Below, piece by piece: positions 22,752 to 30,878 of a DNA stretch of 36,488 nt (positions within the stretch are counted from its first letter, which is position 1; each line of letters starts with the position of its first letter). Position numbers and translations under genes: made by a program. The stretch is taken from assembly GCA_013822085.1 (NCBI GenBank), contig PNJV01000023.1, positions 1 through 36,488 on the forward strand. Reading direction: 5' to 3'. The notes under the pieces were generated by a model. The model saw nothing but the letters and a program-made list of their open reading frames with translations, did not search any database and was not told where the DNA came from. The DNA is from Isosphaera sp. Lineage in GTDB: Bacteria; Planctomycetota; Phycisphaerae; Phycisphaerales; UBA1924.

Positions 22752-25277
22752 ATGCACGCGCGCGTGACGCCGTCAACGCCCCCCGGCCCGCTCCCGACGA
22801 TGTTCGAGCGTCGCGTGGCCCTTCTGTGCGCCGCGGCGGGGCTGTGCCTGATCCCGGCGATTGCGCAGGTGGGCCGGCTGACGGTGACGCGCGGCGCGGC
22901 GCTGCGTGCCGAGGCCGAGTCGAGGCTGGTCGAGCAGCGCTGGGTGGGGACGACGCGCGGGGCGATCCTGGACCGCCGCGGGCGGGTGCTGGCCATCGAC
23001 CGGCCCGGGTTTGACGTGGCGGTGGACTACGCGGTGATCTCGGGGCAGTGGGCCCAGACCCAGGCCCAGAAGCGCGCCCGGCGCCAGGCCGGGTGGGCGC
23101 GGTGGCGCACCATGAGCGCCGCCGAGCGTCAGGGGGCGGCCGCGGCGCACGTGCCCGAGTACGTGGCCCGCCTGGAGGCCGGGTGGCGCTGGCTTGCGCG
23201 CGTCACGGGCGCCGACGCCGAGGCGATGGCGCTGCGGCGCGAGGAGGTCATCGCGGGGGTGGCGCGGGCGTCGATCGACGTGGCCCAGCGCCGCCGCGCG
23301 GCCCTGGAGCAGCGGATCCTGCGCAGCGGCGGGCAGGAGGCCAGCGTCGAGCTGGCCGACGCCGAGCGGCCCATCCGCGAGCAGGCCGAGCCGCACGTGA
23401 TCGTGCGCGGCCTGAGCGACACGGTGGCCTTCGAGCTCCAGTCGCGCCTCGACGCCGCCGGCCAGGCCGCAGCGGGCGCCGCGGACGACGGCGGGGCGGT
23501 GCTGCCCGGCGTGCGTGTGATCGACGTGTCGCGGCGCGAGTACCCCTTCGAGCGCGTGGAGGTGGCCCTGGACCGCTCGACGCTGCCGGCGGGGCTGGCC
23601 GGTCAGGGCCGGGTCGTCGTGAGCGTGGAGGGGGCCACCACGCGGCTGGTGGGGTGGATGCGCGACCGGGTGTTCGCCGAGGACATCGCGGCGCGGCCGC
23701 GCGAGCGGGCCGACGGCATGACCGACCGCGGGTTCTATCAGCCGTGGGACGCGGTGGGGCACACGGGCGTCGAGTCCAGCGCCGAGGGCGCGCTGCGCGG
23801 GCTGCGCGGGCTGGTGCGCAAGCGCCTGGACACGGGCCAGGCGAGCTCCGAGGCGCGCGTGCCGGGACAGAACGTGCGGATGACCATCGACGCGGCCCTG
23901 CAGGCCCGCCTGGCGGCGCTGATGAGCCCCGAGGTGGGGCTGACGACGGTCCAGCCGTGGCAGAAGAACCTGGCCGCGCCGCTGGGCGCGTCGCTGCCGG
24001 CGGCGGTCGTGGCGCTGGAGATCGCCACGGGGGACGTTCTGGCGATGGTCTCGACGCCTGGGTTCACGCGGGCCGACGTGGCCGAGCGTCCCGGGTGGGT
24101 CTTCGGCGACGCCGGCGCGGGGCCGGCCCTCAACCGGGCCATCGCCAAGCCGTACCCGCCGGGCTCGATCGTCAAGCCGCTGATGTACTGCGCCGCCGTG
24201 ACCGAGGGCGTCTGGGCCCACGACAAGACCGCCGAGTGCACCGGGCACCTGCTCGAAGACCGGCCGGACATCTTCCGCTGCTGGATCTACAAGCCGCCGT
24301 TCCGCACGACGCACACGGCCCAGCTGGGCGGGCCGCTGGGCGCCTCGGAGGCGATCATGGTCTCGTGCAACGTGTTCTTCTTCCAGGTGGCCCGGTCGCT
24401 GGGCCCGGAGCGGATCGCGGCGTGGTACCAGCGCTTCGGCGTTGGCGGTCAGGGTCCCGGCGGCCAGTGGGGGCACGCGCCGCTGGGCGTGGGGCCGCAG
24501 TTCGGGGGCACGGCCGGGCCGATCGCGGCGCCGGTGGGCGAAGAAACGCTGGCGGTGGACTCGACCGAGGCCGACCGCCAGGAGATGGGCGAGCCGTCGG
24601 GCGGGTCGGCCCCGGCGCAGGGCCGCGCGCTGACCAACTCCGAGGCGGTGCTCATGGGCATCGGGCAGGGGCCCGTGGCCTGGACGCCCCTGCACGCGGC
24701 CGACGCCTACGCGACACTGGCACGCGGCGGGGTGAGGATCCTGCCGAGGCTGCGCGCCGACGAGCCCGTGCGGCGGATCGACCTGGGGCTGGACCGGCAC
24801 GCGGTGCGCGCGGCCCTTGACGGGCTGCGCAGGGGCGTGGCCGAGGAGCTGGGCACCGGGCACCACATCACGGTCGAGTCCGAGCCGGGCGCCAGCAGAC
24901 GCGAGACGATCTTCGACCTGCCCGGCCTGACGGTCTGGGGCAAGTCGGGCACGGCCGACTCGGGGCGCAGGGCCCGGGACGCCGCCGGCGGGCCAGTCCT
25001 GGACGCGGCGGGCAACCCGGTGACGATCGATCATGCCTGGTTCGTGGTGCTGGTGGGCCCGCAGAGCCCCGCCGGCCACGAGCACAGCGTGCCGACGCAC
25101 GCGCTGGCGGTGCTGGTCGAGGGCGGGGGCTCCGGGGGTCGGGTGGCCGGGCCGCTGGCGGCTCAGAGCGTCCGGGCGCTCGTCGCCGAGGGGTACCTGA
25201 CGCCGGCGACCGACGCGGGCGCCGGGGCCACCGCCGCGCCCGCGCCCGGGCCCGGGCCCGCGGCGGGGCAAGGCTGA
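22752..25277 (+). CDS. mrdA: penicillin-binding protein 2 (elongasome transpeptidase)
   Basis: Class B PBP that cross-links peptidoglycan during cell elongation, partner of RodA encoded 3 bases downstream. 841 residues, longer than E. coli PBP2 (633). One N-terminal membrane helix (about 20-40) precedes the dimerisation domain (GTTRGAILDRRGRVLAIDRP). A charged helical insert of about 120 residues (near 100-210) follows, before HVIVRGLSDTVAFELQS. Transpeptidase motifs: S472-I-V-K475 in YPPGSIVKP, S538-C-N540, and K731-S-G-T734. Another Gly/Pro-rich insert lies near 570-625. The ATG at 22752 has no ribosome site; the in-frame ATG at 22800 (MFERRVALLCAAAG) gives the start most usual for this family and may be the real one. 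Confidence 0.9.
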   Translation: MHARVTPSTPPGPLPTMFERRVALLCAAAGLCLIPAIAQVGRLTVTRGAALRAEAESRLVEQRWVGTTRGAILDRRGRVLAIDRPGFDVAVDYAVISGQWAQTQAQKRARRQAGWARWRTMSAAERQGAAAAHVPEYVARLEAGWRWLARVTGADAEAMALRREEVIAGVARASIDVAQRRRAALEQRILRSGGQEASVELADAERPIREQAEPHVIVRGLSDTVAFELQSRLDAAGQAAAGAADDGGAVLPGVRVIDVSRREYPFERVEVALDRSTLPAGLAGQGRVVVSVEGATTRLVGWMRDRVFAEDIAARPRERADGMTDRGFYQPWDAVGHTGVESSAEGALRGLRGLVRKRLDTGQASSEARVPGQNVRMTIDAALQARLAALMSPEVGLTTVQPWQKNLAAPLGASLPAAVVALEIATGDVLAMVSTPGFTRADVAERPGWVFGDAGAGPALNRAIAKPYPPGSIVKPLMYCAAVTEGVWAHDKTAECTGHLLEDRPDIFRCWIYKPPFRTTHTAQLGGPLGASEAIMVSCNVFFFQVARSLGPERIAAWYQRFGVGGQGPGGQWGHAPLGVGPQFGGTAGPIAAPVGEETLAVDSTEADRQEMGEPSGGSAPAQGRALTNSEAVLMGIGQGPVAWTPLHAADAYATLARGGVRILPRLRADEPVRRIDLGLDRHAVRAALDGLRRGVAEELGTGHHITVESEPGASRRETIFDLPGLTVWGKSGTADSGRRARDAAGGPVLDAAGNPVTIDHAWFVVLVGPQSPAGHEHSVPTHALAVLVEGGGSGGRVAGPLAAQSVRALVAEGYLTPATDAGAGATAAPAPGPGPAAGQG

Positions 25278-25280
25278 GCC

Positions 25281-26561
25281 ATGCGCCGCCCGCTGACCAT
25301 CGCGCGGCTGATCGGTCAGGAGATCACGCTGTGGCACCCGGCGTGGCTGTGCGTGATCGCGGCGCTGGCCCTGACATGCCTGGGGCTGTACGGGATCGAC
25401 CTCGGGGAGCGCCTCCGCGGCGCCGACCGGGCGGCGCTGGAGGCGGCGGCTGGGGCGCTCGAGCCGGCGCCGGGCTTCGACGCGCTGACGCAGCCGGACA
25501 CAGCGGGCGAAGGCGGGCCCGGGCCGCTGACGGTCCGCCAGGCGCTCCACGGCCTGATCGGGCTGGTCGCCGCGGCCGTGGTGGCCCTGCCGCACCAGCG
25601 CTTCTTGCGGCTGATCGCCTGGCCGGGGATGGCCGTGTGCCTGTGCCTGCTGGTGTTCCTGCTGGTGCCGTGGGTGCCGGCGTCGGTGGTCAGGCCGGTC
25701 AACGGGGTGCGCGGGTGGATCGACCTTGGGCCGATGGACCTGCAGCCGTCGGAGCTGGCCAAGCCGGCCTTTGCGCTGGCCATGGCCCAGTACCTGCGCT
25801 ACCGCAAGAACCACCGCACGTACCGGGGCCTGCTGCCGCCGGCGGTGATCACGTTCATCCCGGTGGGGCTGATCTTTCTGCAGCCCGACCTGGGCGTGGC
25901 GATGCTCTACGCGCCGGCGCTGCTGGCGATGCTGCTGGCGGCCGGGGCCCGTCTGCGGCACATGGCCGCGGCGGTGGCCATAGGCCTGTGCGCGATCCCC
26001 GCGTCGTACCCGCTGCTCAAGCCGCACCAGCAGCAGCGCATCGTGGGGATGTACCAGCAGCTTGTCGGGGACGAGACGGCCCGGGAGGACCTCAACTACC
26101 AGGCCCACAAGGCCCAGATGCTCGTCGGGGCGGGCGGGATGCTGGGCAACACCGACGCCCACGCGCGGGCCGTGGTGCGCTTCGCCGAGCTGCCCGAGCG
26201 GCACAACGACATGATCTTCGCCGTGCTCATGGCGCGGTTCGGGGCCTTGGGCGGGGCGGGCGTCCTGGCCCTGTACGCCCTGTGGATCGCCGGGGCTGCC
26301 CTGAGCGCGGTGCGCACCCGCGACGCCTTCGGGCGCGTGCTGGTGGTGGGCCTGGCCTCGTTCGTGGCCGTGCAGGCGGTGGTCAACGTCTCGATGGTCG
26401 TGGGCGCTGCGCCCATCATCGGCATCACGCTGCCGTTCGTCTCGTATGGCGGGTCGAGCATGCTCTCGTCGTGGCTGATGGTGGGGCTGATCTTCGGCGT
26501 GGCCATGCGTCCGCCGCCGATCCTCTCGCGCCCGGCCTTCGAGTTCGGGGACCGCTTCTGA
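25281..26561 (+). CDS. rodA: RodA/FtsW-family peptidoglycan glycosyltransferase
   Basis: SEDS-family polymerase that builds glycan strands from lipid II. 426 residues with about ten membrane helices. Signature segments: VNGVRGWIDLGPMDLQPSEL with the PSELAKPAF motif, IFLQPDLGVAMLYAPAL with the family's essential Asp in QPDLG, and ITLPFVSYGGSSMLSSW near the end. It begins 3 bases after the mrdA stop, so mrdA-rodA form one operon, which points to RodA rather than FtsW. A loop of about 45 residues after the first helix (AALEAAAGALEPAPGFDALT) is longer than usual. A full SEDS-PBP2 pair supports active cell-wall elongation in this organism, which not all planctomycetes retain. Confidence 0.93.
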   Translation: MRRPLTIARLIGQEITLWHPAWLCVIAALALTCLGLYGIDLGERLRGADRAALEAAAGALEPAPGFDALTQPDTAGEGGPGPLTVRQALHGLIGLVAAAVVALPHQRFLRLIAWPGMAVCLCLLVFLLVPWVPASVVRPVNGVRGWIDLGPMDLQPSELAKPAFALAMAQYLRYRKNHRTYRGLLPPAVITFIPVGLIFLQPDLGVAMLYAPALLAMLLAAGARLRHMAAAVAIGLCAIPASYPLLKPHQQQRIVGMYQQLVGDETAREDLNYQAHKAQMLVGAGGMLGNTDAHARAVVRFAELPERHNDMIFAVLMARFGALGGAGVLALYALWIAGAALSAVRTRDAFGRVLVVGLASFVAVQAVVNVSMVVGAAPIIGITLPFVSYGGSSMLSSWLMVGLIFGVAMRPPPILSRPAFEFGDRF

Positions 26562-26608
26562 CCCTCAGCGGCGCCGCGGGTCGGGCGCGGCCGGCGCCGG
26601 CGGGGCCC

Positions 26609-26614
26609 TACAAC
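26609..26614 (+). promoter_or_regulatory. -10-like hexamer TACAAC before rsmG
   Basis: TACAAC lies 5 bases before the ATG at 26620, within the 58-base gap after rodA. It deviates from TANNNT at the last base, but position and lack of a ribosome site match the other leaderless-type starts. Confidence 0.3.
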
Positions 26615-26619
26615 CACCC

Positions 26620-27669
26620 ATGCCATCACGCCCACCGCCGCCGCCCTCGGGCCGGGGCCCGCGTCGCTCGGGACAGGACCGACGCTGGGCCCGCCCCGGT
26701 TCCAAGCCCGCGCGGCCGGCCCCCAAGCCCGCGCGGCCCGGCTCGCAGCCTGCGCGACCCAGCGCTAAGCCCGCCAGCCCCAGCGCCAAGCCCGCGCGGC
26801 CCGGGCCACGCCCAGCGCCCGCCCGCGCGCCGCTGGCGCACGCCCCCGGGGACCCGCTGCCCCCAGCCCTGGAGCCGACGCCGGAGTTCGCCGCCGGGCT
26901 TGCCAGCCTGGGCATCGAGCTTGAGCCGGACGAGGCCCCGCGCATGGGCCAGTTCCTGGCCCTGCTGCTCGACGCCACGCAGCGGGTGAACCTGACGGCG
27001 ATCACCGACCCGGCCCAGGCGTGGCTTCGGCACGCGTTGGACGCGCTGTCGCTCCTGCCGGTGCTGGCGTCGATCGGCGAGCCCGAGCCGGCCCAGGGCG
27101 GCGGCGCTGCGCCCGCTGAGCGGGCCACGCCGCGCACGCCGCGTGTGATCGACGTGGGCTCGGGCGGGGGCGTGCCGGGGATCCCGCTGGCCATCGCCAT
27201 GGGCGGCGTGCACTTCTCGCTGCTCGAACCGACGGGCAAGAAGGCGGCGTTCCTGGAGCACGCCGCGCGGGCGCTTGGGCTGAGCAACGTGCGCGTGCTG
27301 GCCGACCGCGCCGAGAAGATCGGCCACGACCGCGACCGCCACCGCGAGGTGTACGACGCGGCGGTCTGCCGGGCCGTGGGGCCGCTGGCGGTGGTCGCCG
27401 AGCTGTGCGCCCCGCTGGTGCGCGTCGGGGGCGTGGTGCTGGCCGTCAAGGGCGCGCGGGCCGAGGCGGAGCTGGCCGAGTCGGCCCACGCGCTGCGCAC
27501 GCTCGGGCTGGCCCACGAGACCACCATCACGACCCCCACCGGGCGGCTGATCGTGCTGGTCAAGGCGCGGCCCACGCCCAGGACCTACCCGCGCGCCGAC
27601 GGCGAGCCCAAGCGCTCCCCGCTGGGCCCGTCGCCTGCCAAGGGCCCCGCCGGCGCGGGCGAGGGCTAA
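26620..27669 (+). CDS. rsmG: 16S rRNA (guanine527-N7)-methyltransferase RsmG
   Basis: Methylates N7 of G527 in 16S rRNA using S-adenosylmethionine. 349 residues, against about 210 in E. coli. The enzyme core starts near residue 85 (MGQFLALLLDATQRVNLTAI), with the SAM-binding loop VIDVGSGGGVPGIPLAIA (176-193), LEPTGKKAAFLEH and the C-terminal PRTYPRADGEPKRSPL typical of the family. The first 75 residues are a basic low-complexity tail with a seven-residue KPARP repeat, like an RNA- or DNA-binding histone-H1-like tail. A second insert (about 153-174) lies before the SAM loop. The gene follows rodA and precedes dinG. The ATG at 26620 has no ribosome site. Confidence 0.93.
   Translation: MPSRPPPPPSGRGPRRSGQDRRWARPGSKPARPAPKPARPGSQPARPSAKPASPSAKPARPGPRPAPARAPLAHAPGDPLPPALEPTPEFAAGLASLGIELEPDEAPRMGQFLALLLDATQRVNLTAITDPAQAWLRHALDALSLLPVLASIGEPEPAQGGGAAPAERATPRTPRVIDVGSGGGVPGIPLAIAMGGVHFSLLEPTGKKAAFLEHAARALGLSNVRVLADRAEKIGHDRDRHREVYDAAVCRAVGPLAVVAELCAPLVRVGGVVLAVKGARAEAELAESAHALRTLGLAHETTITTPTGRLIVLVKARPTPRTYPRADGEPKRSPLGPSPAKGPAGAGEG
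26701..26826 (+). repeat. 21-bp degenerate tandem repeats encoding (K/Q)PA(R/S)P heptads in rsmG
   Basis: Six imperfect 21-bp units encode residues 28-69 as repeats of the type SKPARPA. DNA units have diverged, but the Lys/Pro/Ala/Arg pattern is kept, which suggests selection on the peptide. Confidence 0.7.
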
Positions 27670-27733
27670 GCGCCCAGCCCGGGGCTCGCACGCGCGCGCT
27701 GCGCGCCAACGCTGCGGCGCACCGGGCGCAACC

Positions 27734-27739
27734 TAACAT
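27734..27739 (+). promoter_or_regulatory. -10-like hexamer TAACAT before the dinG-like gene
   Basis: TAACAT lies 5 bases before the GTG at 27745, with no ribosome site. Fits a leaderless start. Confidence 0.45.
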
Positions 27740-27744
27740 CGTCC

Positions 27745-30090
27745 GTGCGTCACCCCGTCGCCGACATCCTGGGGCCCGGCGGCCCGATCGCGGCGTGGAT
27801 GCGGGCCCGCGCCAGCGACGGGGCCTACGAGCCCCGCCCGCAGCAGGTCGAGATGGCCAAGGCCGTGGCCGAGAACCTCGCCGCCGGCGGTCGGCTGGTG
27901 GTGGAGGCGGGCACGGGCGTGGGCAAGTCGTTCGCGTACCTGGTGCCGGCGATGCTGCGCGTGCTCACGACCGGGCAGCGCGTGGTGGTGGCGACCAACA
28001 CCATCGCGCTCCAGGAGCAGCTGGTCCTGCGCGACCTGCCGACGCTCACCGACACCGTCGGCGCCGGCGCGCCCGGCGCCGAGCGCGGCGCCGGCTGGGG
28101 CATCGACCCGAGCCGGTCGCACCCGCTGGTGCCGGCGCTGGTCAAGGGGCGCGGCAACTACCTCTCGCTGCGCCGGCTGGCCCTGGCCGAGTCGCGCCGC
28201 GAGCGCGTGCTGCCCGAGCCGGCCCAGCGGCGCACGCTGGCGGTGATCAAGGACTGGTCGCGCACGACCGACGACGGGACGCTCTCGACGCTGCCGGCCG
28301 TCGAACGCCCCGGGGTGTGGGACCGCGTCCAGAGCGACAGCGACAACTGCATGGGCCGGCGCTGCCCGACGTACGACACGTGCTTCTACCAGACGGCCCG
28401 GCGCACGATGGCGGCGGCGAACCTGCTCGTGTGCAACCACGCGCTGTTCTTTGCCGACCTGGCCCTGCGCGCCGGGGGGGCGGGGTTCCTGCCCGAGTAC
28501 GACCACGTGATCCTCGACGAGGCCCACGCCGTCGAGGAGGCCGCGTCGGACCACTTCGGGCTCGAGCTGCCCGAGGCCCGGTGCGAGCACTTCTTCGGCG
28601 TGCTCTTCCACACCGGGACCGGCAAGGGCTATTTGCCGGCGCTGGCCCACGCGCTGTCGCGCAGCCCGGGGCCGGCGCGCGGGGAGGGTGCCGTGGCCGC
28701 GGCCATCGGGGCGGTGCACCGGGCGCAGGGCGCAAGCCGGGCGTTCTTCCAGGAGGCCCTGGGCCTGGCGCGCTCGGGCGCGCTGCGCAGCGGGCGGCTG
28801 CCCGAGCCGGGCATGCTCACCGTGCCCCTGCCGGGCGCGCTGCGCGACCTGGCCGACCGCCTGCGCGTGCTGCGCGAGGCCCTGGGACCGCCGACGACCT
28901 CCCAGAGCGACCAGCAAGCCCCGCCCACCGAGGCCGACGCCGACCGCCTGGAGCTCAACGCCTACGTCGCCCGCGCCGAGAGCCTGGCGACCATCGCCGA
29001 GGCGATCGCCGACCAGAAGCTGCCCGGCTCGGTCTACTGGATCCAGGCCGGCCAGGGCGACGAGCCGGCGGCGGCGTGGGGCGGGATCGGGCCGCGCGTG
29101 TCCGTGGCGTGCGCGCCGGTGGACGTCGGGCCGCTCTTGCGCGAGCACCTCTACCAGCGGCAGTGCTCGGTGACGCTCACCAGCGCCACCCTGACGACGT
29201 CGGGGCACGACGGGTCGCCCTTTGGCCACACGCTCGAGCGCCTCGGGCTGGACAGGCCGGCGGACGGGGCCGGGCCGCGGGTGCTGCGCGTGGGGAGCCC
29301 GTTCGACTACGCCTCCCAGTGCCGAGTGATCATCGACCGGTCCGTGCCCGGGCCGGCCGGGCGGGGGGGCGGGCGGGGGGGCGGGCGGGCGCCGGGCGCC
29401 GGGCGCAGCGGCGCACCCGACAGGGCCCAGCGCGACGCCGGCGACCGGGCCTACGCCCGGGCCCTGGCCGAGCGCATCGCCCACCACGCCGCCCAGACCG
29501 AGGGCGGCGCCTTTGTGCTCTTTACGGCCCACCAGACGCTGCTGCGCTGCGCCGAGCTGCTGGCGGCGCCGATGGGCGCCCTGGGCCTGCCCCTGCTTGC
29601 GCAGGGGCTCGACGGCTCGCCGGGCCAGGTCCTGCGGCGGTTCCGCCAGGACCCGCGCTCGGTGCTGCTTGGGGCGGCGTCGTTCTGGCAGGGCGTAGAC
29701 GTCAAGGGGCGCACGCTGCGCAACGTGATCATCACCAAGCTCCCCTTCGAGCCGCCCGACCGCCCGCTGGTCGAGGCCCGGGCCGAGCGCCTGCGCGCCG
29801 CCGGCAAGGACCCCTTCGGCGACGACGCGTTGCCGCGCGCGATCCTGCGCTTCAAGCAGGCCTTCGGCAGGCTCATCCGCTCGGCCACCGACCAGGGCCG
29901 GGTGGTGATCCTCGACCCGCGCGTGCTGACCACCGGCTACGGGCGGGCCTTCCTCGACGCGCTGCCCGAGGGCGTGCCGCTGACGATCGAGGACGGCTCG
30001 GGCCAGGCGCTGGGCCGCCACGCCGGGCCCGGGCCCGACGGCGAGGCCGGCCCGGGCCAGCGGATCGAGCCGGTGCCGTTCGATCTGTGA
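27745..30090 (+). CDS. dinG: DinG-family ATP-dependent DNA helicase (XPD-like SF2)
   Basis: 5'-3' helicase of the XPD/DinG group, acting on damaged DNA, R-loops or forks. 781 residues. Walker A EAGTGVGKS (54-62), DEAH box (258-261), then in the C-terminal half FWQGVDVKGR, TKLPFEPPDRP and FKQAFGRLIRS (motif VI). The Fe-S region is notable: Cys202, Cys207 and Cys213 are present, but the position expected to hold the first Cys is Ser141 (KGRGNYLSLRRL), so an ordinary four-Cys cluster could not form without another ligand. A Gly-rich insert from poly-G DNA (about 29355-29400) lies in the second half. The GTG at 27745 follows TAACAT by 5 bases; no ribosome site. Confidence 0.88.
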   Translation: MRHPVADILGPGGPIAAWMRARASDGAYEPRPQQVEMAKAVAENLAAGGRLVVEAGTGVGKSFAYLVPAMLRVLTTGQRVVVATNTIALQEQLVLRDLPTLTDTVGAGAPGAERGAGWGIDPSRSHPLVPALVKGRGNYLSLRRLALAESRRERVLPEPAQRRTLAVIKDWSRTTDDGTLSTLPAVERPGVWDRVQSDSDNCMGRRCPTYDTCFYQTARRTMAAANLLVCNHALFFADLALRAGGAGFLPEYDHVILDEAHAVEEAASDHFGLELPEARCEHFFGVLFHTGTGKGYLPALAHALSRSPGPARGEGAVAAAIGAVHRAQGASRAFFQEALGLARSGALRSGRLPEPGMLTVPLPGALRDLADRLRVLREALGPPTTSQSDQQAPPTEADADRLELNAYVARAESLATIAEAIADQKLPGSVYWIQAGQGDEPAAAWGGIGPRVSVACAPVDVGPLLREHLYQRQCSVTLTSATLTTSGHDGSPFGHTLERLGLDRPADGAGPRVLRVGSPFDYASQCRVIIDRSVPGPAGRGGGRGGGRAPGAGRSGAPDRAQRDAGDRAYARALAERIAHHAAQTEGGAFVLFTAHQTLLRCAELLAAPMGALGLPLLAQGLDGSPGQVLRRFRQDPRSVLLGAASFWQGVDVKGRTLRNVIITKLPFEPPDRPLVEARAERLRAAGKDPFGDDALPRAILRFKQAFGRLIRSATDQGRVVILDPRVLTTGYGRAFLDALPEGVPLTIEDGSGQALGRHAGPGPDGEAGPGQRIEPVPFDL

Positions 30091-30114
30091 CGCGCACGCC
30101 CGCGCGTCGGCTGA

Positions 30115-30120
30115 TAGGCT
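30115..30120 (+). promoter_or_regulatory. -10-like hexamer TAGGCT before plsC
   Basis: TAGGCT ends 7 bases before the ATG at 30128, inside the 37-base gap after the helicase gene; no ribosome site is present. Confidence 0.4.
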
Positions 30121-30127
30121 CGGCCCG

Positions 30128-30874
30128 ATGCCAGCCCTGCCCGCCCCGCCCACGCTGCGCGCCCGCGACCCGGGCCGCTCGGTCGCGCAGATCCTCTGGT
30201 ACGCGCTGTGCCGCGGGGCGTGCCACGCCGCCATGACGCTGGTGTACCGGCTGCGCGTCTGGGGCCGAGGCAACGTCCCGCCGACGGGCCCGCTGCTGGT
30301 GGTGAGCAACCACCAGTCGTTCCTGGACCCGCTGTGCGTGGGCTCTGCGGTGGGGCCGCGGCACCTGCACTACGTGGCCAAGTCCGGGCTCTTCAAGGGC
30401 CGCGCCACGGGCGCGCTGATCCGGTCGGTCAACGCGCACCCGATCCGCCAGGACGCGCCCGACACCGCCGCCATCCGCAAGGCGCTGGAGACCCTGGCCC
30501 TGGGGCGGGCCCTGCTGGTCTTCCCCGAGGGCTCGCGCACGCTCGACGGGCGCATGCAGCCGTTCAAGCGCGGGGCGTGGGTGCTCATGTCGCGGGCCCG
30601 GTGCCCGGTGCTGCCGGTGGCCGTCGAGGGCACCTACGACGCCTACCGCCGCGGCTGGAAGCTGCCCAGGGTGCTCGGCGGGCCCGGCGTGGGGGTGATG
30701 ATCGGCCGGCCGATCCCCGCTGACGAGCTGCTGGCCCTGGGGCCCGAGGCGGGCCTGGAACGCCTGGCGGGGGCGATCGACCGCATGCGCTGCGCGCTGC
30801 ACCAGCGGCTGGGCCGGGCGGGCACGCCCCTGAGCACGCCCCCGGCCCCGCGCCCGCCCGAGCCGGCGTGCTGA
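30128..30874 (+). CDS. plsC: 1-acyl-sn-glycerol-3-phosphate acyltransferase (PlsC-type)
   Basis: Adds the second acyl chain to lysophosphatidic acid, giving phosphatidic acid, at the inner membrane. 248 residues, normal length. The acyltransferase motifs are NHQSFLD (61-67, catalytic His62 and Asp67), the lysophosphatidate-binding VFPEGSRTLDG (131-141) and VLPVAVEGTYDA. One hydrophobic segment near residues 22-40 would anchor it. The last 20 residues are Pro-rich. The gene lies 37 bases after dinG but has its own TAGGCT hexamer. The stop TGA (30872-30874) is one half of the palindrome TGAGCGCTCA, whose other half is the stop of the convergent ATPase gene. Some family members act on other acyl acceptors. 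Confidence 0.9.
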   Translation: MPALPAPPTLRARDPGRSVAQILWYALCRGACHAAMTLVYRLRVWGRGNVPPTGPLLVVSNHQSFLDPLCVGSAVGPRHLHYVAKSGLFKGRATGALIRSVNAHPIRQDAPDTAAIRKALETLALGRALLVFPEGSRTLDGRMQPFKRGAWVLMSRARCPVLPVAVEGTYDAYRRGWKLPRVLGGPGVGVMIGRPIPADELLALGPEAGLERLAGAIDRMRCALHQRLGRAGTPLSTPPAPRPPEPAC

Positions 30875-30878
30875 GCGC

